DNA of 64,000 nucleotides from contig NZ_JAIWPU010000006.1 of NCBI RefSeq assembly GCF_021191705.1, forward strand, positions 113,713-177,712, given 5' to 3'. Position numbers and translations under genes: made by a program. The notes beneath the pieces were generated by a model. It had not been told where the DNA came from, did no database searches, and saw only the letters and a program-made list of their open reading frames with translations. Below are positions 17,123 to 25,226 of this stretch, piece after piece. Numbering within the stretch: the first letter of the stretch is position 1; each line of letters begins with the position of its first letter. The DNA is from Proluteimonas flavola. Lineage in GTDB: Bacteria; Pseudomonadota; Gammaproteobacteria; Xanthomonadales; Xanthomonadaceae.

Positions 17123-19873
17123 GTGTCCAGCGATCCCGCCGCCGAGCCCAACGCCTACCAGTCCACCCGCGTCGAGGCCGATGCCCAGCGCTTCTGGACC
17201 GGCAGCCGCGCCTTCGAGGTCACCGAGCAGCCGGGCCGGGAGACCTTCTACTGCCTGTCGATGCTGCCGTACCCGTCGGGCTCGCTGCACATGGGCCACG
17301 TGCGCAACTACACGCTCAGCGACGTCATCAGCCGCTACCAGCGCATGACCGGCAAGAACGTGCTGCAGCCGATGGGCTGGGACGCGTTCGGCCTGCCGGC
17401 CGAGAACGCCGCGATCAGGAATGGCACCGCGCCGGCGACGTGGACCTACGCCAACATCGCGCACATGCGCGGCCAGCTGCAGGCGCTGGGCTACGCGATC
17501 GACTGGAGCCGCGAGTTCGCCACCTGCCAGCCCGACTACTACGTCCACGAGCAGCGCATGTTCGTGCGGCTGATGAAGAAGGGCCTGGCCTACCGCCGCA
17601 ACGCGGTCGTCAACTGGGATCCGGTCGACCGGACCGTGCTCGCCAACGAGCAGGTCATCGACGGCCGCGGCTGGCGCTCGGGCGCACTGGTGGAGAAGCG
17701 CGAGATCCCGCAGTGGTTCCTGAAGATCACCGACTACGCGCAGGAACTGCTCGACGGCCTGGATACGCTCGACGGCTGGCCGGAATCGGTCAAGACCATG
17801 CAGCGCAACTGGATCGGTCGCAGCGAGGGCCTGGAGGTCGCATTCGCGGTCGACGGCGAGCCGGCGCCGCTGACCGTCTACACCACGCGTCCCGACACGC
17901 TGATGGGCGTGACCTTCATCAGCATCGCCGGCGAGCACCCGCTGGCGCTCAAGGCGGCCGAGACCAATCGGGAGCTGGCGGCCTTCCTGGCCGAACTGCG
18001 CCAGGGCGGCGTGTCCGAGGCGGAACTGGAAGGCCAGGAAAAGCGTGGCATGGCGACCGGGCAGTGGGCGATCCATCCGGTCACCGGCGAGGACGTGCCG
18101 ATCTACGTCGCCAATTTCGTGCTGATGGGCTACGGCACCGGTGCGGTGATGGCAGTGCCCGCGCACGACCAGCGCGACTGGGAGTTCGCCAAGGCCTACG
18201 GCCTGCCGGTCCGGCCGGTGGTCGTGCCCGCCGCGGTGCGCGATGCGCTGGCCGAGGTGCTGCACGATGTCGCGGTCGACGCCGATCCGCTGCAGGCCGC
18301 GCTGGCCGGCGGCTCCGTCGACGTCTACGACACCGCGGCCGCAGTGTCGGTGGTGAAGGCGTATCTGGACGCGATCGAGCAACAGGGTGCGTATACCGAG
18401 CGTGGCTTCCTGATCAATTCCGGCGAGTTCGACGGCCTGGATTTCGACGCCGCCTTCGCGGCGCTGGCCAGGCGGTTGGAGGCCGAGGGCATCGGCAGCC
18501 GCAAGGTCAACTACCGCCTGCGCGACTGGGGCGTCAGCCGCCAGCGCTACTGGGGCTGCCCGATCCCGGTGATCTACTGCGACGCCTGCGGCGCGGTCCC
18601 GGTGCCCGAGGACCAGTTGCCGGTGCTGCTGCCCGAGGACGTCGAGGACGCATTCTCCAATCCGGGTGTCGTGCAGTCGCCGATCAAGTCGAATCCCGAA
18701 TGGCGCAAGACCACGTGTCCGACCTGCGGCGGCGCCGCCGAGCGCGAGACCGACACCTTCGACACCTTCATGGAGTCGAGCTGGTACACCGCGCGCTACA
18801 CCTCGCCCGGCGCGGCCGACATGGTCGACGGACGCGTGGACTACTGGACGCCGGTCGACCAGTACATCGGCGGCATCGAGCACGCGATCCTGCATCTGCT
18901 GTACTTCCGCTTCTACCACCGCCTGATGCGCGACGAAGGCCTGGTGCGCAGCGACGAGCCGGTGATCAACCTGCTGACCCAGGGCATGGTGATCGCCGAC
19001 ACGTTCTATCGGGAGCAGGGCAACGGCGGCAAGGACTGGATCAACCCGGCCGACGTCGAGATCACCCGAGATGACAAGGGCCGGATCACCGGCGCGACCT
19101 CGAAGCGCGACGGCCAGCCGGTCTCGATCGGCGGCACCGAGAAGATGTCCAAGTCGAAGAACAACGGCGTGGATCCGCAGTCGATGATCGCCAAATACGG
19201 CGCCGATACCGTGCGCCTGTTCTCGATGTTCGCAGCCCCGCCCGAGCAGTCGCTGGAGTGGAACGAGGCCGGCGTCGAAGGCATGTCGCGCTTCCTGCGC
19301 CGCCTGTGGAACCAGGTGCAGAAGCATGTGCAGGGCGTGGCGGCCGGCACGTTCGATGTCGCCGCCGCCACGCCTGCGCAGAAGACCCTGCGCCGCCAGT
19401 TGCACGAGGCGATCCAGAAGGTCGGCGACGACTACGGCCGCCGCCACAGCTTCAACACCGCAATCGCCGCGGTGATGGAGCTGCTGAACCATGTCGGCAG
19501 GTTCGACGAGGCCGACGCGAACGCGCGCGCGCTGCGCCAGGACACGTTCGAGACCATCGTGCTGCTGCTCAATCCGATCACCCCGCACATCGCGCATACG
19601 CTGTGGCAGGTGCTGGGCCACGCCGAGACGCTGCTCGAGGACCAGGCCTTCCCGCAGGTCGATCCGGCCGCACTGGAGCGCGATGCCGTGACGCTCGCCG
19701 TGCAGGTCAACGGCAAGCTGCGCGGCACGATCGAAGTCGCGGTCGACCTGCCGAAGGATGCGATCGAGGCGCTGGCGCTCGCCGAGCCCAACGTCGCGAA
19801 GTTCCTGAGCGAGCTGACGGTGCGCAAGGTCATCGTCGTGCCGGGCAAGATCGTCAACATCGTCGCCGGCTGA
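17123..19873 (+). CDS. leuS: Leucyl-tRNA synthetase
   Basis: It charges tRNA-Leu with leucine in the cytoplasm. Class I signatures are clear: [16 protein letters not shown] (HMGH at about 56-59) and [14 protein letters not shown] (KMSKS at about 674-678). The CP1 editing domain contains [20 protein letters not shown]. The GTG at 17123 gives 916 residues and begins just before the conserved N-terminus ([16 protein letters not shown]). An earlier ATG in frame would add 42 unconserved residues. At 916 residues it is longer than the usual 860-880. The extra length seems to sit at about 370-422, an Ala/Asp-rich helical segment between RPVVVPA and the conserved [10 protein letters not shown]. It heads the leuS-lptE-holA-nadD-rsfS-rlmH block. 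Confidence 0.97.
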   Translation: MSSDPAAEPNAYQSTRVEADAQRFWTGSRAFEVTEQPGRETFYCLSMLPYPSGSLHMGHVRNYTLSDVISRYQRMTGKNVLQPMGWDAFGLPAENAAIRNGTAPATWTYANIAHMRGQLQALGYAIDWSREFATCQPDYYVHEQRMFVRLMKKGLAYRRNAVVNWDPVDRTVLANEQVIDGRGWRSGALVEKREIPQWFLKITDYAQELLDGLDTLDGWPESVKTMQRNWIGRSEGLEVAFAVDGEPAPLTVYTTRPDTLMGVTFISIAGEHPLALKAAETNRELAAFLAELRQGGVSEAELEGQEKRGMATGQWAIHPVTGEDVPIYVANFVLMGYGTGAVMAVPAHDQRDWEFAKAYGLPVRPVVVPAAVRDALAEVLHDVAVDADPLQAALAGGSVDVYDTAAAVSVVKAYLDAIEQQGAYTERGFLINSGEFDGLDFDAAFAALARRLEAEGIGSRKVNYRLRDWGVSRQRYWGCPIPVIYCDACGAVPVPEDQLPVLLPEDVEDAFSNPGVVQSPIKSNPEWRKTTCPTCGGAAERETDTFDTFMESSWYTARYTSPGAADMVDGRVDYWTPVDQYIGGIEHAILHLLYFRFYHRLMRDEGLVRSDEPVINLLTQGMVIADTFYREQGNGGKDWINPADVEITRDDKGRITGATSKRDGQPVSIGGTEKMSKSKNNGVDPQSMIAKYGADTVRLFSMFAAPPEQSLEWNEAGVEGMSRFLRRLWNQVQKHVQGVAAGTFDVAAATPAQKTLRRQLHEAIQKVGDDYGRRHSFNTAIAAVMELLNHVGRFDEADANARALRQDTFETIVLLLNPITPHIAHTLWQVLGHAETLLEDQAFPQVDPAALERDAVTLAVQVNGKLRGTIEVAVDLPKDAIEALALAEPNVAKFLSELTVRKVIVVPGKIVNIVAG

Positions 19874-19939
19874 ACCCGGCGTCGCCGCGCTCCGCGCGCG
19901 GCGCTTGCCGGCCCTGTCCCCCTCGTCCAGACTCCGCCC

Positions 19940-20470
19940 ATGCGCATCCTCCGACCGGTTTTCCTGCCTCTGGCCCTCGTCGCCCTCGTGCTGACGCTCT
20001 CGGCCTGCGGCTTCCATCTGCGCAATGCGCTGACGCTGCCGCCGAACCTCGGCCCGGTCGACATCGTGTCCAGCGATCCCTACAGCCGCCTGGCCCGTTC
20101 GGTCGAGCGCGCGCTGGCCGCGGCCGGTGCGGAAATCGCCGATCCAGACGCGACCGGCGTCGCCACGCTCAACATCCGGTCCGAACGCTGGGCCGCACTG
20201 CCGGCCAGCCTCGACGCGCAGGGCCGCGCGCAGGAATACACGCTGCGCTACGCGGTGGTGTTCTCGATGCGCGATGCCGACGGCGTCGACATCGTGCCGC
20301 AGCAGGCGATCGAACTCGCCCGCGACTATCTCGCGCCGCCGACCGATTCGATCGGCGCCGACTCCGAACGCGAGCTGCTGTCGCGCGAACTCGAGCGCGA
20401 GATGACCGCCTCGATCATCCGCCGCATCGATGCCGTGTTCCGCAATCCGCGGGAACGCGCGCGCGAGTGA
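19940..20470 (+). CDS. lptE: LPS-assembly lipoprotein LptE
   Basis: LptE plugs the LptD barrel and helps place lipopolysaccharide in the outer leaflet. The 176-residue product starts with a lipoprotein signal ending LTLSACGFHLR, with the lipobox LSAC and the family CGFHLRG-like start right after the acylated Cys. The body shows the short alternating strands and final amphipathic helix of the family (ERELLSRELEREMTASIIRR). It lies 66 bp after leuS and 43 bp before holA, as in E. coli, where leuS-lptE-holA is conserved. No ribosome site stands out before the ATG. The C-terminus is Arg/Glu-rich (RNPRERARE). Confidence 0.95.
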   Translation: MRILRPVFLPLALVALVLTLSACGFHLRNALTLPPNLGPVDIVSSDPYSRLARSVERALAAAGAEIADPDATGVATLNIRSERWAALPASLDAQGRAQEYTLRYAVVFSMRDADGVDIVPQQAIELARDYLAPPTDSIGADSERELLSRELEREMTASIIRRIDAVFRNPRERARE

Positions 20471-20513
20471 TCCGCGCCATGCACGGTCGCGCCAACGTCT
20501 GCACGGGCCCATC

Positions 20514-21560
20514 GTGGAACTGACGCCCGAACGCCTGCCCGCGCAGCTCGCCCGCGAGCCGCTGCGTCCGGCCTATCTCATCGCCGGCCCCGAGCCGCTG
20601 CGCGTGCTCGAAGCCGCCGATGCCGTGCGCGCCGCTGCGCGCGGGCAGGGCGTCGCCGAACGCGAGGTGTTCGAACCCGAAGGCCGCGACATCGACTGGA
20701 ACGCGGTCGAAGCCACCTTCCGCGCGCCAAGCCTGTTCGCATCCAAGCGTCTGGTCGAGATCCGCCTGCCGACGACCAAGCCCGGCAAGGACGGCGCCGC
20801 GGTCATCAGCGGTTTCTGCGCCGACCCGCCGGCCGACGTCACCCTGCTGGTCACCGGCGGCGAGTGGAGCCGCCAGCACGGCGGCAAGTGGAGCGAGGCG
20901 ATCGCCGGCATCGGCCATCTCGTCGTCGCCTGGCAGGTCAAGCCGCACGAACTGGAAAGCTGGATCGAGACGCGTCTGCGCAGCCGCAACGTGCTGGCCG
21001 ACCGCGCCGCCGTGCAGCAGCTGGCCGAACGGGTGGACGGCAACCTGCTGGCCGCCGCGCAGGAAGTCGACAAGCTCGCGCTGCTGGCCGACGGCAGCAC
21101 GCTCGACGGGCCGCGCATGCAGGCGCTGGTCGCCGACGCGGCGCGCTTCGACGTGTTCCGCCTGCTCGACGCCACGCTCAACGGCCAGCCGGCGCAGGTC
21201 GTGCGCATGCTCGCCGGCCTGCGCGCCGAGGGCGCGGCGATTCCGGCGCTGATGGGCATGGTGGTCATGGAACTGTCGCGCGCCGCGCACCTGGCGCAGG
21301 TGCAGGCCCGTGGCGGCAACATGGCCAGCGAATTCAAGGCGCAGCGCATCTGGGATGCGCGCCAGGCCGGCTACCGGCGCGCGCTGCAGCGCCACCCCGA
21401 AGCGCGCTGGGTGCGTTTCGTCGCCGAGGCCGGGCGGGTCGACCGCATCGCCAAGGGCCGCGGCCGCTGGGGCGTGGATCCCGTCGACGGCTGGCTCGCG
21501 CTGGAGCGCCTGCTGGTCGCGGTGGCCGACGCGCGCGCGGGCGCCTTGCTGGCCGCCTGA
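20514..21560 (+). CDS. holA: DNA polymerase III delta subunit
   Basis: HolA is the clamp-opening wrench of the replicative clamp loader. The GTG at 20514 gives 348 residues, close to E. coli HolA (343), and starts at the family N-terminus (VELTPERLPAQLA then LRPAYLIAGPEPL). The AAA+-like domain, the lid and the C-terminal collar domain (DPVDGWLALERLLVAVADA) are all present. An upstream ATG in the same frame would overlap the lptE end and add unconserved sequence, so the GTG is preferred. The gene is 43 bp after lptE and 9 bp before nadD, so the cluster is tightly packed. Confidence 0.94.
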   Translation: MELTPERLPAQLAREPLRPAYLIAGPEPLRVLEAADAVRAAARGQGVAEREVFEPEGRDIDWNAVEATFRAPSLFASKRLVEIRLPTTKPGKDGAAVISGFCADPPADVTLLVTGGEWSRQHGGKWSEAIAGIGHLVVAWQVKPHELESWIETRLRSRNVLADRAAVQQLAERVDGNLLAAAQEVDKLALLADGSTLDGPRMQALVADAARFDVFRLLDATLNGQPAQVVRMLAGLRAEGAAIPALMGMVVMELSRAAHLAQVQARGGNMASEFKAQRIWDARQAGYRRALQRHPEARWVRFVAEAGRVDRIAKGRGRWGVDPVDGWLALERLLVAVADARAGALLAA

Positions 21561-21569
21561 CCGGCTGCG

Positions 21570-22229
21570 ATGTCGCTGCACCTCGTTTACGGCGGCACCT
21601 TCGATCCGATCCACAGCGGGCATCTGGCGATCGCCTGTGCCGCGCGCGATGCGCTGGCCTGCACGGTGCACCTGATGCCGGCCGGCGATCCCCCACATCG
21701 CGCGCCGCCTGGCGCCGACGGCGCGACGCGCGCGACGATGGTCGCGCTGGCGATCGAGGGCGTGCCGGGTCTCGTGCTCGACCGCCGCGAACTCGAACGC
21801 GAGGGCCGCAGCTACACCTTCGACACGCTGGCCGAACTGCGTGGCGAACTGGGCGCCGCGCAGCCGCTGGCCTGGCTGGTCGGCGCCGACAGCCTGCTCG
21901 GCCTGCCGGGCTGGCATCGCTGGCGGGAGTTGTTCGCGCTCGCGCATCTGGTGGTCGCCGAGCGGCCGGGCAGTGCGCTCGACGCGGCGTCGCCGGCCGA
22001 ACTCGCCGATGCGCTGCAGGAGCGCTGGACCCGCGCGCCTGCAGATCTGCAATCGCAGCCCGCCGGGCGGGTGCTGCGGCTGCACCAGCCGCTGTCGCAT
22101 GTCTCGGCGACCGTGGTCCGCGCGCGTCTCGCGGCAGGCGTCTCGACCGCCGGCTGGCTGCCGCCAGCCGTGGCCGCATTCATCCACGAGAAGGGGGTGT
22201 ACGGGGCTGCGGCCCGCGCTCCGCTATAA
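21570..22229 (+). CDS. nadD: Nicotinate-nucleotide adenylyltransferase
   Basis: It adenylates nicotinate mononucleotide to deamido-NAD in NAD synthesis. The 219-residue protein opens with the nucleotidyltransferase signature VYGGTFDPIHSGHLAIA, whose HxGH binds ATP, and has the C-terminal SHVSATVVRARL corresponding to the ISSTxIR motif (here SATVVR). The segment WLVGADSLLGLPGWHRW is the usual GxDxxxxxxxWxxW pattern. It follows holA by 9 bp. Its last codons contain a perfect tataat (22225-22230) that probably serves rsfS, so nadD carries an internal promoter at its 3' end. Confidence 0.96.
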   Translation: MSLHLVYGGTFDPIHSGHLAIACAARDALACTVHLMPAGDPPHRAPPGADGATRATMVALAIEGVPGLVLDRRELEREGRSYTFDTLAELRGELGAAQPLAWLVGADSLLGLPGWHRWRELFALAHLVVAERPGSALDAASPAELADALQERWTRAPADLQSQPAGRVLRLHQPLSHVSATVVRARLAAGVSTAGWLPPAVAAFIHEKGVYGAAARAPL

Positions 22230-22230
22230 T
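22225..22230 (+). promoter_or_regulatory. Perfect -10 box inside nadD 3' end, for rsfS-rlmH
   Basis: The hexamer tataat is an exact -10 consensus, rare by chance at this GC content, and overlaps the nadD stop codon. It lies 28 nt before the rsfS start. No good -35 or TG extension is visible, so an activator may be needed. Confidence 0.4.
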
Positions 22231-22257
22231 TTCCGCCGCACTTTCCGAGCCAGACCT

Positions 22258-22671
22258 TTGTCCAATCCCGCACACGTCATCAAGACCCGCCTGCCCGAGC
22301 CGCCGCCGTCCCCGGATGCACTGCTCGAAGTGGCCCGCGCGGCCGTCGCAGACATCAAGGCCGTCGACGTCATCGACATCGACGTGCGTGGCCGCAGCAG
22401 CGTCTGCGATTTCATGGTCATCGCGTCGGGCACGTCCAGCCGTCACGTGAAGTCGATCGCCGACGAAGTCGTCAAGCACGCCAAGAAGCTCGGTTGCCAG
22501 CCGCTGGGCGTCGAAGGCGAGCGCGAGGCCGAGTGGGTCCTCGTCGACCTCGGCGACGTGATCGTGCATGTGATGCTGCCGCGCGTGCGCGAGTTCTATG
22601 CGCTCGAGCGCCTGTGGACGGTCGGCGACCAGCCGCCGGAAGACGAGCGCGGCCCGCGTCGCGATGCCTGA
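22258..22671 (+). CDS. rsfS: Ribosomal silencing factor RsfS
   Basis: RsfS binds uL14 on the large subunit and blocks subunit joining when nutrients are low. The 137-residue product carries the whole family core: KAVDVIDIDVRGRSSVCDFM, then VIASGTSSRHVKSIADEVV and the C-terminal VDLGDVIVHVMLPRVREFY. The start is taken as the TTG at 22258, because LSNPAHVIKTRLPEP matches the usual Xanthomonad N-terminus and no ATG or GTG occurs between the nadD stop and the conserved core. The longer frame upstream runs through nadD. It is followed by rlmH after 39 bp, a conserved pairing of two ribosome-acting proteins. Confidence 0.95.
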   Translation: MSNPAHVIKTRLPEPPPSPDALLEVARAAVADIKAVDVIDIDVRGRSSVCDFMVIASGTSSRHVKSIADEVVKHAKKLGCQPLGVEGEREAEWVLVDLGDVIVHVMLPRVREFYALERLWTVGDQPPEDERGPRRDA

Positions 22672-22710
22672 TCGCGGCGTCCCGGCATGTTCGCCGGGAT
22701 CACAGGCGGC

Positions 22711-23181
22711 ATGAAAGCGAAACTGATCGCCGTCGGCGAGCGCGCCCCGGCCTGGGTGGCGGAGGGTTTCGCCGAGTACCGCAAGCGGCTGTCGCACTGG
22801 CTGCCGCTGGACCTGATCGAAGTCGAGCCCGGCCTGCGCGGCAAGGGCCGCGACACCGTGCGCGCGATGTCCGACGAAGGCGCGCGCGTGCTGGCTGCTG
22901 TGCCGCGCGACGCGCTGGTGGTGGCGCTCGATGGCCGCGGTCGCCTGCATTCCTCGGAAGATCTCGCCCAGCGCCTCGAACACTGGCGCATGCAGGGCCG
23001 CGATCTCGCGTTCCTGATCGGCGGGCCGGAAGGCCACGCCCCGGACGTCCTCGCCCGCGCCGACGAGCGCTGGTCGCTGGGCCCGCTGACCCTGCCGCAC
23101 ATGCTGGTGCGTCTGGTGCTCGCCGAGCAGCTGTATCGCGCGGCGGCGATGCTGGCCAATCACCCGTATCACCGGGCGTAG
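22711..23181 (+). CDS. rlmH: 23S rRNA pseudouridine-1915 N3-methyltransferase
   Basis: RlmH methylates pseudouridine 1915 in helix 69 of 23S rRNA on assembled ribosomes, using S-adenosylmethionine. The 156-residue product equals the family length (155 in E. coli). It shows the SPOUT knot: FLIGGPEGHAPDVLARADER and the C-terminal LPHMLVRLVLAEQLYRAAAM ending HPYHRA. The ATG at 22711 starts the conserved MKAKLIAVGE; a start 8 codons earlier adds unrelated residues. In E. coli rlmH is followed by mrdA-mrdB. Here it is followed by a 149-bp gap and then oppositely oriented genes. Confidence 0.97.
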   Translation: MKAKLIAVGERAPAWVAEGFAEYRKRLSHWLPLDLIEVEPGLRGKGRDTVRAMSDEGARVLAAVPRDALVVALDGRGRLHSSEDLAQRLEHWRMQGRDLAFLIGGPEGHAPDVLARADERWSLGPLTLPHMLVRLVLAEQLYRAAAMLANHPYHRA

Positions 23182-23278
23182 AGCCGGGTTGTAATTGGCG
23201 ATTGATCCGGCTTCGAGCGAGCCGATGCGCGATGTCGTTATCAGTTCTGCTGATTCGCGCGACGCGTCGGCATCCCAG

Positions 23279-23315
23279 AAAAACTCTCCCGTCATCCAAG
23301 CCACAGGATGACGGG
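23279..23315 (-). terminator. Rho-independent terminator (minus strand)
   Basis: A 10-bp perfect stem (cccgtcatcc, 23288-23297, with ggatgacggg, 23306-23315) is followed on the minus strand by agagttttt. It sits 16 bp past the stop of the TonB-like remnant, in the direction of that remnant. Confidence 0.7.
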
Positions 23316-23330
23316 ACAGCGGCACCTCCA

Positions 23331-23525
23331 TCACCCCCGAGACAGATCGAACGCGATCGGCACCAGCCCGATCGCCTCCACCGCAACGCCATCGCGCATC
23401 GCTGGCTGGAACGTCCAATGTCGCTGCACGTGGCGCATCGCCGCGCGGTCGAGCTCGCGGTGGCCGCTGCTGCGGTGCAGGCGCACGTCCATCGGGCGGC
23501 CGTCGCGCAATCGAGCTTCCCGACA
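23331..23525 (-). pseudogene. Remnant of a TonB C-terminal domain
   Basis: About 65 codons on the minus strand read as the last three quarters of a TonB_C domain: RPMDVRLHRSSGHRELDRAA, then HVQRHWTFQPAMRDG and VPIAFDL before the stop. The first beta-strand (usually YPxxAxxxGxxG), the periplasmic linker and the membrane anchor are absent, and a strong hairpin (23535-23563) lies directly upstream. The codons still look like high-GC coding sequence and a terminator follows, so the loss is probably recent. The sequence closest to the break, GCREARLRDG, suggests a deletion join. An alternative is a short live gene starting at an upstream ATG (23588), but that start gives 21 non-family residues. 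Confidence 0.6.
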
Positions 23526-23534
23526 TCCGGATAC

Positions 23535-23563
23535 GACAGGGCCCGCACATGGCGGGCCCTGTC
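23535..23563. terminator. Strong hairpin below the small acidic protein gene
   Basis: A perfect 12-bp stem (gacagggcccgc with gcgggccctgtc) and a 4-5-nt loop lie 22 bp past the stop of the small gene on the minus strand. There is no T-run, so it is a possible terminator or mRNA-stabilising hairpin only. Confidence 0.5.
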
Positions 23564-23584
23564 GATGCGCTCGATCGCGGTGGA

Positions 23585-23758
23585 TCAATCCTCCGGCATG
23601 CTTTCCGGCTCGCGGTCGAGGCCGCCGTCGTCCGGATTGTGTTCGCCGGTATCGGCCGGCTGCTGGGCGTCGCCCTTGTCGGTCGGGTTCTTCTCCGGAT
23701 AGCCGGGATTCTGGCCCGGCTTGACCGGCGGTTCGGGAGTGGTCCTGTTCTGGCGCAT
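23585..23758 (-). CDS. Small Pro-rich acidic protein coupled to SIMPL gene
   Basis: A 57-codon frame begins with an ATG one base after the TGA of the SIMPL gene (TGACATG). It encodes a hydrophilic, disordered-looking peptide rich in Pro, Asp, Glu, Gln and Asn (MRQNRTTPEPPVKPGQNPGY ... DDGGLDREPESMPED). Codon third positions are mostly G or C, as in its neighbours, and the frame ends 22 bp before a strong hairpin. I know no family for it. Coupling to the SIMPL gene suggests co-expression. No signal peptide or membrane segment is present, so it is probably cytoplasmic. Confidence 0.6.
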   Translation of the reverse strand: MRQNRTTPEPPVKPGQNPGYPEKNPTDKGDAQQPADTGEHNPDDGGLDREPESMPED

Positions 23759-23759
23759 G

Positions 23760-24491
23760 TCAGCGTCCCAGTTCGAAAACGACGTCGAGATTGGCGGACA
23801 GCGTGGTTTCGCCGGGTGAAACCGACGTGGCCGGCGCGCTGTCGGCCATCGCGCGCATCGCCATCATCGGGCGCGGCTGCTGGAAACCACCGCCTTCGCT
23901 GATGCTGACGATGCGGCGCACGCGCATGCCCAGCGAGGCCGCGTAGACCTCGGCGCGGGCCTGCGCCTGCTTCAGCGCGTCGGCGCGCGCCAGATCCTGC
24001 ACGCCCTCGGCGTCCTCGATCTCGAACGTCGGACCGTTGATCTGGTTGGCGCCGCTGGCGACCAGCGCATCGAGCACCTGGCCGAGCTTGCCGATGTCCC
24101 GGACCTTGAGGTTGACCGTGTTGCTGGCCTGGTAGCCGGTGATCGCCGGCGGCTGGTTCTCGGCATAGCGGTACTGCGGGCTGAGGTTGATGCCCGAGGT
24201 CTGCACGTCGCGCTCGGCGATGCCGGCGGTCCTGATCGCGCCCATCAGCTTGGACATCTGCTCGGCGTTGGCGCGCATCGCGGCATTGGCGTCGGCGGCC
24301 TGGGTCACGACGCCGGTCGACAGCGTGGCGATATCGGGCGCGCGGCTCGCTTCGGCCTGCGCGGAAATCGACAGCAGTGTGCCGTCGCTCGGCGCGGCGT
24401 GGTGCGTGGCGGGCTGGGCGCTGGCGGTCATCGTCAGGGTTCCGAGGGCGAGGCCGCAGGCGAGCAGCAGGGGGCGGGGGATCAGGTGCAT
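23760..24491 (-). CDS. SIMPL (DUF541) periplasmic protein
   Basis: A 243-residue exported protein with a signal peptide (residues 1-25, MHLIPRPLLLACGLALGTLT then ASA). The SIMPL domain follows: ISAQAEASRAPDIATLSTGV near the start, SGINLSPQYRY with the conserved YxYxx region, and ADALKQAQARAEVYAASLGM followed by VRRIVSISEGG. The family includes Brucella BP26, which forms channel-like multimers, and E. coli YggE, linked to oxidative stress; function is otherwise open. The ATG at 24491 gives the signal peptide. Its stop is one base before the start of the small acidic protein gene. It is divergent from maf across 119 bp. Confidence 0.9.
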   Translation of the reverse strand: MHLIPRPLLLACGLALGTLTMTASAQPATHHAAPSDGTLLSISAQAEASRAPDIATLSTGVVTQAADANAAMRANAEQMSKLMGAIRTAGIAERDVQTSGINLSPQYRYAENQPPAITGYQASNTVNLKVRDIGKLGQVLDALVASGANQINGPTFEIEDAEGVQDLARADALKQAQARAEVYAASLGMRVRRIVSISEGGGFQQPRPMMAMRAMADSAPATSVSPGETTLSANLDVVFELGR

Positions 24492-24598
24492 TCGAGGCTC
24501 CGTTGAGATGAACAAGGGTCGTCACGTACCGGTGAACGGCCCGTGAGCCAGACCGGGGTTGCGCGGGTTCAGCCGGCGGTCGGGCACCGCCCGCACGG

Positions 24599-24604
24599 TA
24601 TCCT
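24599..24604 (+). promoter_or_regulatory. -10 box of maf (candidate leaderless promoter)
   Basis: The hexamer tatcct sits at -12 to -7 from the A of the maf ATG, so transcription should begin at or next to the start codon. There is no ribosome site before the ATG and no clear -35. Confidence 0.4.
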
Positions 24605-24610
24605 TTCCGG

Positions 24611-25219
24611 ATGCTGCATCTGGCTTCGCAATCCCCCCGCCGCCGCGATCTTCTGGCCCGTCTCGGACTGCCCTTCGGGCGGGTCGATGTCGACGTGCCC
24701 GAGGTCCGGGACGCCGGCGAATCCGCCGATGCTTACGTGCTGCGCGTGGCCGCCGACAAGGCGCGGGCCGGGCTGCAGGCGCTTGCCGAATCCGGTGAAA
24801 CGGGCGATGTCATCGTGCTTGGCGCCGACACCGAAGTCGTGCTCGACGGCGTCGTGTTCGGCAAGCCGCGCGACGATGCCGACGCGTTCCGCATGCTGCA
24901 GGCGCTGTCGGGCCGGACGCACCAGGTGATCTCGGCCGTGGTGCTTGCCGCCGCCGGCCGGCAGGACCAGGCGACCGTCGTCACCGAAGTCACCTTCGAT
25001 GCGCTCGACCCCGACACGATCGCGGCCTACGTCGCCAGTGGCGAGCCCCGCGGAAAGGCGGGCGCGTACGCGATCCAGGGCGGCGCGGAACTGTTCGTCG
25101 CGCGCATGTCCGGCAGCCATTCGGGCGTGATCGGGTTGCCGCTGCAGCAGACCGCGGCGCTGCTGCGGATCTTCGGACTGCAGCCGCAGCCATTCGCCAC
25201 CACCGACCACAAGGCGTGA
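24611..25219 (+). CDS. maf: Maf-family nucleoside triphosphate pyrophosphatase
   Basis: Maf proteins hydrolyse non-canonical or surplus nucleoside triphosphates to monophosphates. This 202-residue copy has the opening [20 protein letters not shown], the middle [11 protein letters not shown] (usually ADTVV) and the C-terminal [15 protein letters not shown]. The pattern is nearest the dTTP/UTP-type (YhdE) subfamily, but the specificity-setting residues cannot be called with certainty. The start ATG fits the family and has no ribosome site. rng begins 7 bp after its stop, and the maf-rng order is conserved in gammaproteobacteria next to mreBCD, which is not present here. Confidence 0.93.
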   Translation: MLHLASQSPRRRDLLARLGLPFGRVDVDVPEVRDAGESADAYVLRVAADKARAGLQALAESGETGDVIVLGADTEVVLDGVVFGKPRDDADAFRMLQALSGRTHQVISAVVLAAAGRQDQATVVTEVTFDALDPDTIAAYVASGEPRGKAGAYAIQGGAELFVARMSGSHSGVIGLPLQQTAALLRIFGLQPQPFATTDHKA

Positions 25220-25226
25220 CACGGAC

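Noticed and set aside
17009..20512. 1167-codon open frame antisense to leuS and lptE
   Set aside because: A shadow of leuS codon usage. It covers the whole of a certain gene and has no recognisable motif.
23549..23902. 117-codon plus-strand open frame starting in the hairpin
   Set aside because: Antisense to the SIMPL 3' end and the small acidic gene; hydrophobic, Arg-rich composition typical of shadows.
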